Source of the DNA: Trema orientale
Taxonomy: Eukaryota > Streptophyta > Magnoliopsida > Rosales > Cannabaceae
Direction of reading: 5' to 3'
Length of the DNA: 64,000 bases
NCBI GenBank assembly: GCA_002914845.1
Contig: JXTC01000294.1
Coordinates: forward strand, 307,222-371,221
The position numbers and the translations under genes are program-made. The notes under the pieces are model-generated. The model saw nothing but the letters and a program-made list of their open reading frames with translations, had not been told where the DNA came from and made no database searches. Shown here piece by piece: positions 12,301-21,172 of this stretch (its first letter is position 1; each line of letters opens with the position of its first letter).

Positions 12301-15300
12301 TGATTAATAAAAGAGGAGAGATTTAAACAAATACAAGTTACTAGGTTGGTTCACATAGTAAAACTAGACAAAGAAATATTTAGTTCATAATATAAATTGA
12401 GAACAATGACATTATAATCCAATGAATTCAAGAAATACAAAATCAAATAGAGATCAAATAGAGAAAAGTTATTGAATTCCCCCTTAGAAAAGCATAAAGG
12501 TGTTCAAGGAGGTTGTCAAGCTCCTCCTCCAAGCTTGACTCTTGCTCCCTTGAATCCTCTCTCTAGAATTTGCTCTCAACTACACTACTCTCTAAATATG
12601 AAAAATACAAAAAAAAACTCATAAGAAAATAAAGAAAAGATGGTATGAATAAAGGGTGGTGTTGATGTTGTGGAGGAAATCAAGAAATAGGGATTGGAGA
12701 TTGTATTCATCTTCTTCTTCCTCTTTTTCCTCTTTCCATGGCTGCCTCCCTCTGTTTCTCTCTATCCCAACGTACCTCTTACAATCCTAAAGATAGGGTT
12801 TTACAGAGATGGCTCTTGCAAACTTAAGGCAGGTCGAATCTGGACCCTTAGATCGTCAAAAGGTTGATCTTGGCTGTCTATTATTGACTAGGACGCAGAC
12901 GGTGGCGCCGCGGTGCCATTTTTCGCGCTGCGGCGCCACTTTTCCACTGGTTTGGCACCGCTTTTTTCCGGGTGCGCCATTTCTTCATTTTAACTCCGAT
13001 TTACCTCATTTTCGTTGTGTTTTGAGGCCCAAATTCACCTTATTTTGCATCAAACACCTTTGTTTCATTCTCCTATCAACATAAACAAACAAAACATCCA
13101 AACAACAAAAAAAACACTTGAAATAACTTAATTCAAACAAGAATATAGCAAAACTTAAGGCATAATAGCACTATAACTCCAATTTTATGGAGCTAACAGA
13201 TATACCAGGGTGTACCTATTTATAGACATTGCTGTTATATCTAGTGTGGGTTCCTATGGTCGGGTTTAGTAACTTAGTTATTTTAGTTAATTGGGTAGCT
13301 TGGGAAACTTTGTAATTATAACCTGATGTTATGACAGTTGGGTGGCTGATTGCGGATATTTAGACAGGTATTGCACATTCAAATGGCATGTATTAGAATT
13401 ACCATAAAAGCACGTTACATCCATAGTACACAGGGGTTTGATGGGTGGGGTGGGTTAGGAGCAAGACTCGGGACAAAATGACAGGTAATAAGCAGGAACC
13501 TTTTCTTTTGTCTTTTGTTTTGTTTTTAACTTTTAGATCAAGATTTCCCAAGAGATAAAGTGTTTTTGTTGTTGTTGTTGTTGTTAAAATCTTTAAATGG
13601 CGGAAGTATTGATGTCTGGTATTTATTTATCTGCCTGATCAAGTGGTACATATTTTTGGTTGTACTTCGTTATTATTGGGGTTCATATAGACAGGATTTG
13701 ATTATCATAAGATTTATTAATGAATGGGTTTTGAACCTTTTGTGCATGATACTCTCCCCCACCTTTTCTTTTCGTAATTTACAGTCTTAATGGAGGGGAA
13801 TGTGGAGTCATTCTGGGTTAGTAAAGCATTGGGTGGCTCTTTGGGAATTTAATTCTAAAGATTTATCCTTTTCAGATTTAATTAGGTATTGAATTTGATA
13901 TTTTGAAATTTGATACCTTATCATCTTGCATAACCTTATTTATTATTTTTCTATCATTAATATTTCAATAATATCAATCCCTGTTCCTTAAAAGAAAAAA
14001 AAGTCTTAGTGGTTTTACATATTAGACTAGTTTATTCCAAATAAAAGCAAGGATGGTTACTCTAGTTTATGAGCATTCTCAACTGGAAAATGTCTATTTG
14101 CTGCTTTTAGATACATGGACTGAGAGGGAAAATCTTGGGAGCATTTAGTAATTTTACATTTTGGTCAGATTGTAATGGATGAGCAGCAGCGTCCTAATGG
14201 AATTCCTGTAACACGGTTTACACTCCAATCCATTTATGCTCAAAGCGATGAAGAGAAGCTTGAATTTGAATATGAATCAGGGAATACAAATATTTTGGTA
14301 AGATGGTCAGTTTGAGTCACATTATAAAGCTTCTGAGTTCTAACGTCCTCCAGAAACAAATGTAAAATTCTGGAGAACTTTTTCTGTACAAAATTGCAAG
14401 TATTATTAATGGGTTGGGTTAATAATAGTAATGCCCCTTGAATTATACTTATTGTATTATTTTGGCTCCCAAATTGTCAGCTTGCATAATAATGGTCTTT
14501 GAATTATGCAATTGTTATAGTAATAGTCCCTTTATCACAGTTATCAAATTGTGTACTTTGTGATGACTTATTTCTATTAAATATTTAGCCCTTTATGATA
14601 AAAGGGTCCGTATTGCAATAATTATATAATTCAAAGGCCGTTACTATGTAAGTTGAAAGTTCGGGGACCAGAGTGGTACAATTAGTATTTCTATGGGTCG
14701 TTATTATTATTAACCCTAATGGATTTCATAAATCCCTACTATTGTTTTCCAACTTTTTTTTTTGAACAAATACTGTTATAACCTTTAAAATATTTTTCCT
14801 TATCCAACAGGGAAATGGTTATACCTCTCAGCGTGACATATCCCATCAGGTATGGAGCATACATTCGTTTTATGATTTTCAGATCTGGTAGGGACATTTG
14901 CTTGTTTGTACTTTCATTTTCAGCCATCTTCATTTAGAATTTTAGATCATGATGTGGCACAAGGAGTCCTCACCAGGGCCATGTAAGGTGTCCAGAATCT
15001 TTAATTAATTTTTCTTACCTTTGCTTACAGTTCTTTTCTTGTGGTATATTTCTTATATTTGTACGGACGAGTGGTGCATACTTCAATAGTTAGAGGTAGA
15101 TAACAAATATTTAAGTACACCTAAATTTTTATTTTTTTTCACGGGAAATAAATCTTTTGAAAACTTTAGCTAAACGTCTACTGGCAATGGTAGTCTCTTG
15201 AACTCCCCATCCACCAACCTCAGTTTTCTTGTCCAGCAAAAAGAAAAAATAAAAAATGTAAGAAAAATAAAAAATACGGATAGAATCATGCAATGAGTTT

Positions 15301-15575
15301 AAGGCTTATAATTGATTTTAAATTGCCTTAAAATATTTGAGGAGATACTGGTGGATTATCATATTGGTATTCTGAAGGCTTTTAAGAATATCTGACATTT
15401 AGATTGCTAGCAACTGCGTGACGTTTTAGCTTGGTTATTTTATGTTTTATGTGATTGCAATTCATTTGAATACTGCATCTTGCAGGTTGAGATATTTATT
15501 CGGAAGTTAAATTCAATACCAGCTTTCACTGCCAACTTGACAGTGGAGTCCTTCAACAGACGGACCCTGTCCTAA
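3173..15575 (+). CDS. MAD1: MAD1, mitotic spindle assembly checkpoint protein, 3' part of gene (six exons)
   Basis: MAD1 recruits MAD2 to unattached kinetochores and, in plants, also sits at the nuclear envelope. Six exons (3173-3335, 11205-11295, 11405-11474, 14169-14297, 14811-14849, 15486-15575) join in one frame at GT-AG introns, with phases 1, 2, 0, 0 and 0 after exons 1 to 5, and end at a TAA. They give 193 residues: a coiled-coil stretch (EALRTELQKTKEKLQAVEEL), then RYK at the place of the animal Bub1-binding RLK motif, ISVFRRACCELFGYKI, VTRFTLQSIYAQSDEEKLEF, and the conserved end IPAFTANLTVESFNRRTLS. The order matches the MAD1 C-terminal head domain. The usual plant protein is about 720 residues, so the 5' exons are missing from view. 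Intron lengths are 7869, 109, 2694, 513 and 636 bp; the two largest are swollen by transposons. Exons appear undamaged. Confidence 0.93.
3336..4574 (+). other. First part of the large MAD1 intron
   Basis: AT-rich, with one N at 3505. Around 3590-3610 a tRNA box-B-like GTTTCAAATCCCC suggests SINE debris, without clear ends. At 4291-4300 CTATAAATAC followed by pyrimidine-rich sequence looks like an old LTR promoter, also without clear ends. The open frame at 3827-4141 resembles nothing I know. Confidence 0.4.
4575..4885 (-). repeat. 3' LTR of the minus-strand Copia element
   Basis: On the minus strand it starts TGCTGAAGATTTC right after the purine tract and ends CTGAAAACA. It is clearly similar to 10250-10565, with many substitutions, so the insertion is old. 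Confidence 0.88.
4890..5915 (-). pseudogene. Copia RT C-terminal half and RNase H remnant
   Basis: Reading leftwards from 5880: YGLKQS..AWF (RT), then ITYVDNIIIIGND, in which the second catalytic Asp of YVDD is Asn, then a segment around 5600-5334 with CKPVEMPIDPNLKLG. RNase H follows (EAEFRALAQG-like at about 5230, YCNNKAAIS at about 5120, VEVDRYLIKEKL, ILTKGL). It ends close to the purine tract. Frameshifts and stops break it. Its upstream RT half lies at 8143-8450, separated by the nested element. Confidence 0.85.
5916..6176 (+). repeat. 5' LTR of nested Copia element
   Basis: 261 bp, TG...CA. It has a TATA-like run (TTTATATATAAATATG) at about 6112-6127, expected for the element's own promoter. 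The primer-binding site complementary to initiator tRNA-Met starts at 6177. Confidence 0.93.
6925..7868 (+). pseudogene. Copia RT end and RNase H remnant of nested element
   Basis: The DNA starts at DIVVTGDD, just past the YVDD position, continues LGRLKYFF-like and SQYMHNPKEVH segments with frameshifts, and ends in RNase H. The RNase H open frame (7455-7868) shows EAEFRAMALG, YCDNKSVINIAHK, HVEVDRHFIKEKLE and LADVLTKGL, and stops at the purine tract. The catalytic half of RT is deleted, so the element cannot have moved itself since. Confidence 0.88.
7875..8137 (+). repeat. 3' LTR of nested Copia element
   Basis: 263 bp and highly similar to 5916-6176, with scattered substitutions, so both LTRs have aged since insertion. 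Confidence 0.93.
8143..8450 (-). pseudogene. Copia RT N-terminal remnant (older minus-strand element)
   Basis: On the minus strand LPRGKTSVGCKWLFIV, RYKVRLVTKGFTQSY, ENLAPVARLTTIGVLLSLAV and, past a poly-T/poly-A interruption, FMNGDLDEEVYMD form the standard start of Copia RT. The frame is broken at about 8200-8216 and then cut by the GTTTC target site of the nested element. Confidence 0.88.
8790..9410. other. Unclassified insert-like segment inside the Copia remnant
   Basis: This piece does not read as Copia. Its ends are G/C-rich (GGGGTGGGGAATAACC near 8890, GGGGATGGGAATGG near 9335) and its middle is very AT-rich, like non-autonomous DNA transposons. Within it CCGTTATCTGTTAGTTATTCC is nearly repeated (about 9210-9275). 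No target duplication was found. Confidence 0.35.
9410..10230 (-). pseudogene. Copia integrase C-terminal remnant (older minus-strand element)
   Basis: Minus-strand translation from 10225 leftwards gives QQNGVIECKNRHILEVAHSL, typical of the end of the Copia integrase core. After a 215-bp interruption (9806-10020) it continues with KIFGCT..C and SSTKRVY-like sequence. Stops and shifts are frequent. The catalytic DDE part is not present. Confidence 0.75.
9806..10020 (-). repeat. Probable small solo LTR interrupting the integrase remnant
   Basis: On the minus strand it runs TGTTAGAACC...TTTCTCA and splits the integrase reading. The flanking 5-mers (GTTTA and GCTTG on the plus strand) match at 3 of 5 positions, both differences being transitions, so the duplication is decayed or the ends are slightly off. 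Confidence 0.5.
10250..10565 (-). repeat. 5' LTR of the minus-strand Copia element
   Basis: Partner of 4575-4885. On the minus strand it ends ...AACTCTGAAAACA and is followed by TGGTATCA (10242-10249). Confidence 0.88.
10571..11204 (+). other. Last part of the large MAD1 intron
   Basis: AT-rich intron ending at the acceptor TTTACAG. GCTATAAAATGGGGGC at about 10993 resembles an LTR or promoter TATA region, but no ends, primer site or duplication could be assigned. Confidence 0.4.
11205..11295 (+). CDS. MAD1: MAD1 exon, end of coiled coil
   Basis: The 91-nt exon encodes DSGKLVDSYISGKIMQLKEQ followed by IAILEKREE. Acceptor TTTACAG precedes it; donor GTTTCT is at 11296. It ends with two bases of an arginine codon completed in the next exon. 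Confidence 0.9.
11405..11474 (+). CDS. MAD1: MAD1 exon, start of C-terminal head domain
   Basis: The 70-nt exon completes the split Arg codon and reads YKTVFADRISVFRRACC then ELFGYK. Acceptor is TTCAACAG and donor GTATCA. An open frame running through it on the plus strand (11326-11523) is in another phase and is not the product. Confidence 0.92.
11697..13198 (-). repeat. LTR of an Athila/Tat-type Ty3 element inside MAD1 intron 3
   Basis: On the minus strand it runs from TGTTAGCTCC to ...GTACTTGCA. It contains the motif seen on the plus strand as GAGTGTCGAACC..GAGGATTAA (11740-11765). It is similar throughout, in inverted orientation, to the 3' LTR at 48607-50005, and partly to 23258-24135. 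No internal sequence or matching target duplication is seen, so it is either an old solo LTR or a fragment. A GC-rich palindrome cluster lies at about 12900-12990. Confidence 0.72.
13199..14168 (+). other. Rest of MAD1 intron 3
   Basis: AT-rich intron sequence ending at acceptor TTGGTCAG. A GTT-rich stretch lies near 13565-13590. No coding potential recognised; the open frame at 13560-13790 is low-complexity. Confidence 0.5.
14169..14297 (+). CDS. MAD1: MAD1 exon, C-terminal head domain core
   Basis: Exactly 43 codons: IVMDEQQRPNGIPVTRF, TLQSIYAQSDEEKLEFEY, ESGNTNIL. Acceptor TTGGTCAG and donor GTAAGA are good. This is the most conserved part of plant MAD1. Confidence 0.95.
14416..14716. mobile_element. 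Mutator-type MITE in MAD1 intron 4
   Basis: A 301-bp element whose arms are inverted repeats of roughly 100 bp, starting GGGTTAATAATA and ending in the complement of AGGGTTAATAATAA. The flanking 9-mers taatgggtt (14407-14415) and taatggatt (14717-14725) match at 8 of 9 positions; 9-bp duplications are typical of Mutator-like elements. It has no coding capacity. Confidence 0.78.
14811..14849 (+). CDS. MAD1: MAD1 small exon (13 codons)
   Basis: A 39-nt exon encoding GNGYTSQRDISHQ between acceptor TCCAACAG and donor GTATGG. It is too short to stand out as an open frame and was found by following the MAD1 sequence. Confidence 0.9.
15486..15575 (+). CDS. MAD1: MAD1 last coding exon
   Basis: Encodes VEIFIRKLNSIPAFTAN and LTVESFNRRTLS followed by TAA. 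The SIPAF segment is shared with animal MAD1. Sequence after 15575 is the 3' UTR and flank. Confidence 0.95.
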   Translation, partial: VEIFIRKLNSIPAFTANLTVESFNRRTLS

Positions 15576-15899
15576 TGGGTTCAAATTACGTTGATAATGT
15601 TTAAAAATGTCTTTGATCTCTAGTACAGATGAACAAATATGATGGTGTTTTTAACATCCTAGACATATTTTCTATATCAATGCTTATAGCCTCGAGAAAT
15701 TGGTTTGAAAATTGTGATATGGGTTCAGAGAGGGATGTTGAATAGATATTTTGCGTTGCGCCTTTCTAGTTTTTTGCTTTTAATCTCGATTGCTTCAATT
15801 TGGCTATGAACACTTTTATTTAGGGACATTGGTCAGGTGTTGGGGCAATTTAGATCCCCATTGAACTACCTTGGCATAGGGCGTTACACTTGGTGCTTC
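15576..15899 (+). other. MAD1 3' UTR and downstream flank
   Basis: Sequence after the MAD1 stop. No unambiguous AATAAA could be assigned. It ends at the target site of the hAT element. Confidence 0.5.
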
Positions 15900-16333
15900 T
15901 AGGGGGTGTTCATCGAAACTGCCAAAACCGATGAAACTAATCTTGTTTGGTTTGGTTATGGTTTTAAATTTTTTAAAAGCATTGGTCTGGTTTGGTTCGT
16001 GGTTTTAGCATATCAAACCATTGAAATTAAACCAAGCCACGACACTCTTTATATATGAATTTATGTATATATATATAAATACTATTAAATGGACAAATAC
16101 CGTTATATGCTTTTTATTACCAAAACTCTTTAAATTTGGAATAAAAAATTAACCTGAACTAAATTTTTTAGAGTAAAATATTTTGAACTTGGAACAATTT
16201 AGTAAAATTATTTTTGAACTCAATTTTTTAGAGCAAAATTCCCTGAAGTCCTCTGATATTAGAGTAAAATCCCCTGAACTCCTTTAATATTAGTTTTGTT
16301 AGAAAAAAAAAATGTTTGTTAGTTTTTTTTTTA

Positions 16334-16505
16334 GGGGATGACTACGGTAGGGGTGTCTCTACGTAGGGTCATGCCTTAATTATCGTTGGATGGAAATCTG
16401 TGGAGAATAACGGGAATCTATGGAGAATCTATTTATATATAGATTCCCATCCAACGGTGAATAGACAGGGCCCTACATAGGGACGTCCCTACTGTAGACG
16501 CGCCC
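16334..16505. mobile_element. MITE with perfect 9-bp TSD (inner element A)
   Basis: A 172-bp palindromic element. GGGATGACTACGGTAGGGG at the left pairs with the complement of the right end (GGGCGCGTCTACAGTAGGG). The 9-mer tttttttta flanks both sides (16325-16333, 16506-16514). It sits in the left arm of the foldback element and has no counterpart in the right arm, so it inserted later. Confidence 0.85.
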
Positions 16506-16766
16506 TTTTTTTTATTGTTAAGTCTTTATTCTTTTATTTTTAGCTTTTAGGTCCTCAGTATTATTTTTTTATTTCATGTTAATCTCTTTTAACGTTTTCT
16601 ATCCAAAAATGTTGTCAATTAGTACTTGCTCAAAAGGTGCTCATCTCAATAGTGATAAAATTGGAAATAAAGAGAAATTATTATTTAGAAAAATAAAAAT
16701 AAAATAAAATTATTATTTAAAAAAATAGATGAGAGATATGCATACTTAGACCAAAATAAAATTATA

Positions 16767-16968
16767 GATAATGCTTGAGGTATATACTTTTATACCAAAT
16801 TTTTAATACCAACACATGTGGTATATGATTTGTCACCGTTCAATTAGTGATAATATTTAATCTATTTGTGGTAAGTTTTAACATACCAATTAGTTGGTGA
16901 CAAGTTACATGCCACATGTGTTGGTACAAAAAATTTGGTACAAAAGTTGGGGTATGTAGTGTTATCTT
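16767..16968. mobile_element. MITE at the loop of the foldback element (inner element B)
   Basis: A 202-bp palindrome whose arms contain ACCAACACATGTGG on the left and its complement on the right, with TTGTCACC / GGTGACAA innermost. The 9-mers aaaattata (16758-16766) and aaaattatt (16969-16977) match at 8 of 9. Confidence 0.78.
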
Positions 16969-17720
16969 AAAATTATTATTCTTTTTTTTTTTAAAATTTT
17001 TTTAAATAATCATTTCCCTTTATTTCTATATTTATCACTGCTGAGATGAATGAGCACCTTTTGGGCAAGTACTAAATGACAATAATTTTGGATAGAAAAT
17101 ATTAAAAGCAATTAACGTGAAATAAAAAAATAATACTGAGGACCTAAAATTTATAAATAAGAGAATAAAGACTTAATAGTAAAAAAAAACTAACATAAAC
17201 ATTTTTTTTTTCCAACAAAACTAATATTAGTGGACTTTAAGGGGTTTTGCTATAATATTAGGGGACTTCAGGGGGTTTTATTATAAAAAATTGAGTTCAA
17301 GTTTAATTTTACTAAATTGTTCCCGGTTCAGGGGGCTTGGCTCTAAAAAATTAAGTTCATGGTTAATTAGACTGAATTATTTCGAGTTCAGGAGGTTTTG
17401 GTAATAAAAAGCCACCATTATATATATTGGTTTCTAATCCAATAGGTATTATTTTTTACCTATCTATAGGTATTTGTTTTTTCAATAGTTGGATCATTAT
17501 CTAACGGCGACTATAATTTTAGTAGGAAGAAAAATAATAAAAATAAATATTCATTATTTAATGTTTTTCTCTCCACCTTTTAACATATAAAGATGTGCGT
17601 GATGAATTTTAATTGGACAAAATAATACCTATAGATGAGTTAAAAAAAAAAAAAGTGCCCATATATATATATTTATATATATTTACCATTAAACCGACAA
17701 CTAAACTATAAACACCCGTA

Positions 17721-18113
17721 AGTGCTTCCTTAGCAAGTGGACACTCATTAAAGATGGTTTACGATTTATTCTTTTCAATTCATGACTTGACAATGTAAGC
17801 CACCGAGCTTTGTAAAGCGTTTATACGAAAGTCGAAATACTACTCGAGCTTCAAAAGAGTATTCATCTCCAAACAATTGTATAATCTAATTATGATGACA
17901 CTCTACCTCAAGAAAAGTGGGGTGGGAAATCGTCGTTCACTAATTGGTTAAGCAATTATGTTGCTGAAGGGGCCAGGCCAGTTATTCAGCGAATATATTG
18001 ATGGTAATTATGATTTTGAGGACATGAAAATATAGGGATATTGAAGGTTCTTCAAAGAGCTGTCTGGTTCTAGCCCCAACACCACAACATGTTTGAGACA
18101 TGTCTCGTTAAGG
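17721..18113. other. Intergenic sequence without recognisable genes
   Basis: Nothing identifiable; short open frames only. Confidence 0.4.
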
Positions 18114-18124
18114 AAAGACATATG

Positions 18125-18285
18125 CCAACTGAGGTTAACTCAGTTGGTCCAAACTTTGAGAGATGTGTGTGTGAGTTTGGGGGACTAGTAGTTCACACTT
18201 TAGTAATGACGGATGTGTGAGTTATTTTCCTTTATCTTTATAATAAGTGGTAGATATTAATTAAGTCTTTTTTTTCTTTTCAAAA
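18125..18285 (+). mobile_element. tRNA-derived SINE with 11-bp TSD
   Basis: A 161-bp insert flanked by aaagacatatg at 18114-18124 and 18286-18296. It has an RNA polymerase III box-A-like sequence (TTAACTCAGTTGG, 18135-18147) and, about 45 bp on, a box-B-like GTTCACACT (18191-18199). It ends in a T-rich and A-rich tail. Such a layout is that of plant SINEs. Box B departs from GGTTCGANNCC, so transcription today is doubtful. Confidence 0.72.
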
Positions 18286-18296
18286 AAAGACATATG

Positions 18297-19724
18297 ATCT
18301 GACAAAATGAAGACAAACTAAGCAATCACTTAAATAGATTTCTTTAAGGGTTAGGGGTTGACTCTTAAATCTTTCTCTTTGACTTTATTTACATGGTTTT
18401 TATTGTGTTTCTTACATTATTCACATAACCTTTCAAGGATTAAAGTTCAAAGTGGTTTCCCTACAAGGATGACAACTTTTTAGCCAAGCACTTAGGTATT
18501 GCCTTTTATTTTTCAAAATGATTTAGAGATTGAAATTGATGTCATCAAAGAGAGACATTGGTTGGATCCATTGAATATTCCCAATGGGATTAGACGTAAA
18601 CTTCCTCAACGATCCTTACAACCAACTCTCTTGTCCTTGGGACCCTTAAAAAGTGCATCTTGTATTGCATCTAGTGTGGTTATTGTTTTCTTTCGAAGAA
18701 ATGATTAAAGATTAAAGCTTTCCAGAATTGCTTACATAAGATGAATACTTGTAAAATCCATTCATTAAAAAGGAGAAACTTAGCATCATGTTTGGAAAGA
18801 CTTTCTTATCTTTCTGTCGCTGACATAAATCGTACGTCACTTGCTAATCCTCTCGATAATGCCCCCAAGCTCCGAAGTGGTAGTCTCGAAATAATTCAAA
18901 ATATTTGTGCAGAGAAAACAAGCTGCATTGGCAATTAAATAGCATAAATGAGCTCGGCATTCAACATATTGGATTGGATAGTAGGCTGCTACTTCTATCG
19001 GTGGCAGCAAGTAAACAATTATAAGCTTGGAGGGTACAATCGATACTCTTCTGACTAGTCGTCTTAGGCTACTATCTCTCTCTTCAACGAGTAGTTTAGG
19101 CTAATTTTCAATTAGTTTTTGGCATATTTGCTCACTAAACTTGTCGTGGATTTGCAATGCAGCTCCTAACTTTTTTCCCCCTTTCTCTTATGCAATCAAG
19201 TCCCTGAATTTACAAACAATAGCAATCAACTCCAATCCGTTGATGACTTGTCATATTTTGAATAAAATAGAGTATAAGCAAGTTACATGCAATCTTTTTG
19301 AATGATACTTTCTGCATTTCACTAGCACCTATTTATTTTCGGACCTGTTAGCTTTAAATGAAAAAATTACGTTTATTTATTTTAATTTAATTTGAATAGG
19401 GAAGCATAGGGTTGTCTCGGTACCGGTCTTGTTGGGATATATACTTAGGATTTTGATACTTTTTCTTTTCATATAAAAGAAATACTGGAATTAGGAAGTA
19501 GCCTAGATATTTTGGTTGAACAAGAAAAATTAGGGCTGAAGATTAGAATAAGGGAAAAGAGAAATATAAAGAAACTATTGAAGAGGATGAAGTTTCACCC
19601 AAGATTCAATAAAGGAATAAGAAATTGCAACTGTTCGGGATAATGTGTACCTGAAAAATAAATAGTATAAATAGCCTTGAAAGCAAAAAAAAAGAAAATC
19701 TACTTTTATTTAATAAATAATAAT
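18297..19724. other. Intergenic sequence, no gene recognised
   Basis: The open frames at 18499-18708 and 18741-18938 resemble nothing I know and have no obvious splice partners. From about 19420 to 19720 an LTR-like stretch has a TATA-like AGTATAAATAGCC near 19664, without assignable ends. Confidence 0.35.
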
Positions 19725-19740
19725 AAATTTAATAATGATT

Positions 19741-21156
19741 TCTTCTCCTATGGATTTTGATCCTCCTTTAGAGAGTATTGTTAGAGACTTTTTTACGGAC
19801 TCGGGTTGGCTTCTTCCCCCCGACTTTTAAGGATCATTTTCCAGCCATTGTAGATATTATTGAATCAGTTGTCTGTTTAGATGGTCCAGATGCCTTACAT
19901 TGGACGGGTTCCTTGGATGACTCTATTTCTTGTTCTAATGCTTATCTTTCAGTTTCTAGCTCTGCAGTTATTTGCTCTTGGGGAAAACAGATTTGGACTT
20001 CTTTCGTTCCTCCGACGAGATCAATTTTACTTTGGCGAATTCTTCATAATCAGCTTCCGACTGTGGCTTTTATGATGAGATGAGGTTTTAATCTTCCATC
20101 TTGTTGCTACTTTTATCGTTCTTCAGTAGAGGACCTTTGTTATTTGTTCCTCACTTGTCCTTTTGTCCAGCAGATTTAGTCAGCTTTGTCATCCATCTTT
20201 CATAATCCCATTTTTCTGGAGGGATCTGTGGTGGATCTCTGGGATAAAGTGCAATATTATTCTTGGAGCCCTCAGCTTCGTGCTTTCTGAAAAGTTGGTA
20301 TAATCTCTGTTTTTTGGATTATTTAGCATCTTCAAAATCTGGCTATTTTTGAGGATAGGAAACCTTCCATCTCTTTTGCTCTTGCTCTCTTATAACGTTT
20401 TATCAGAGAGGTTGAGTTTCTAGTTTCAAGTTCTATATTTAACTCTATGATTGATCTTTTAATTTTGCGGAAGCTTCGAATCAGGGGGAGGCCACTTAAA
20501 GCACCTAACATTATTGAAGTTGTCTGGAGACCTCCCCTTTTTTCCTGGGTTAAAGTTAATACTGATAGTTCTACTTTTTGCACTCCTGTCTTTCTGGGTG
20601 CTCCGGGATATTTCGGACTCATCGGGGTTTGTTTGCAGTTGTTTTTGTATTTCTTTTGGGAGTATGTTATACTTTTGAAGCTGAGTTGGCAGCAACTATC
20701 CATGCGATTAACTTTGCTTGGAAGTATGGTTGGAAGCATCTTTGGATGGAGAGTGATTCTGCTTATGTAGTCTCTATCTTGATAGCTCCTTCCTTAAAAG
20801 TTTCGTTTCGATGGAGATCAGCTTGGTGTAGGGCCTTGGGTTACATAGCTAATATGAATTTTGTAGTGACCCATATTTTCCGTGAGGGTAACCGAATTGC
20901 TAATGCATTAGCTTCTCGAGCTCCTTCCATTATCTGTTCTACTTGATGGTGGTCGGCTCTCTCTTTTATTTCTTCTTTCTTTTATGACGACTGTATTACG
21001 AAACCGAGTTATAGCTTTTACTGATTTTATATTCTGTTCCTGTTTTTAGTCTTTAAGAGTCAGGTTTTTGTCCTCCTCTGATTAGGTGTTCTCCTTTTTC
21101 CTTTCCTTTTTATTAAAAGTTTCCCTAATTCCGTCGAGGTTCTCTAAAAAAAAAAA
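19741..21156 (+). mobile_element. 5'-truncated LINE with RNase H domain
   Basis: It ends in a run of A at 21146-21159 and is flanked by aaatttaataatgatt (19725-19740) and aaatttaataataatt (21157-21172), 15 of 16 matching. The coding remains are the zinc-binding region and an RNase H domain. This lineage is distinct from the LINE at 970-2528, which shows no RNase H. Confidence 0.88.
19776..20946 (+). pseudogene. LINE ORF2 C-terminus: zf-RVT and RNase H
   Basis: 19778-20160 carries a WTSFVPPTRSILLWRILHNQ segment typical of the zf-RVT domain, followed in another frame by LCYLFLTCPF. About 20530-20946 carries an RVT_3-type RNase H: WVKVNTD (first Asp region), AELAATIHAINFAW (Glu region), ESDSAYVV (Asp) and HIFREGNRIANALA. 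The frame changes between about 20580 and 20690, so the protein is broken. RT proper is missing through 5' truncation. Confidence 0.83.
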
Positions 21157-21172
21157 AAATTTAATAATAATT

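Larger units (their letters stand above)
16109..17414. mobile_element. Long inverted-repeat (foldback) Mutator-type element
   Basis: Arms of roughly 430-620 bp are inverted copies: GCTTTTTATTACCAAAACTC at the left pairs with the complement of the right end, and the pairing continues inward (for example TTGTCAATTAGTACTTGC at about 16613 with its complement near 17070). The 9-mers ccgttatat (16100-16108) and ccattatat (17415-17423) match at 8 of 9. Each arm contains short degenerate repeats of a TCAGGGG..TTTT..CTAAAA unit. Two smaller elements interrupt it. No protein is encoded. Confidence 0.75.
15900..17720. mobile_element. Non-autonomous hAT-type element (outer shell of a nest)
   Basis: The ends are imperfect inverted repeats: TAGGGGGTGTTCATCG at the left, and TACGGGTGTTTATAG on the complement of the right. 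The 8-mers ggtgcttc (15892-15899) and agtgcttc (17721-17728) match at 7 of 8 positions; 8-bp duplications are typical of hAT. The arms carry GGTTTGGTTTGGTT-like sequence. Only about 500 bp is its own; the rest is the element at 16109-17414. No transposase is present. Confidence 0.72.

Noticed and set aside
12900..12990. Transcription terminator hairpins or a CRISPR-like array in the GC palindromes
   Set aside because: Plant nuclear context, units of unequal size and spacing, no conserved spacers or cas-like genes; better seen as LTR-internal repeats.
20332..20739. 135-codon minus-strand frame
   Set aside because: Antisense of the LINE zf-RVT/RNase H region, which reads sensibly on the plus strand.
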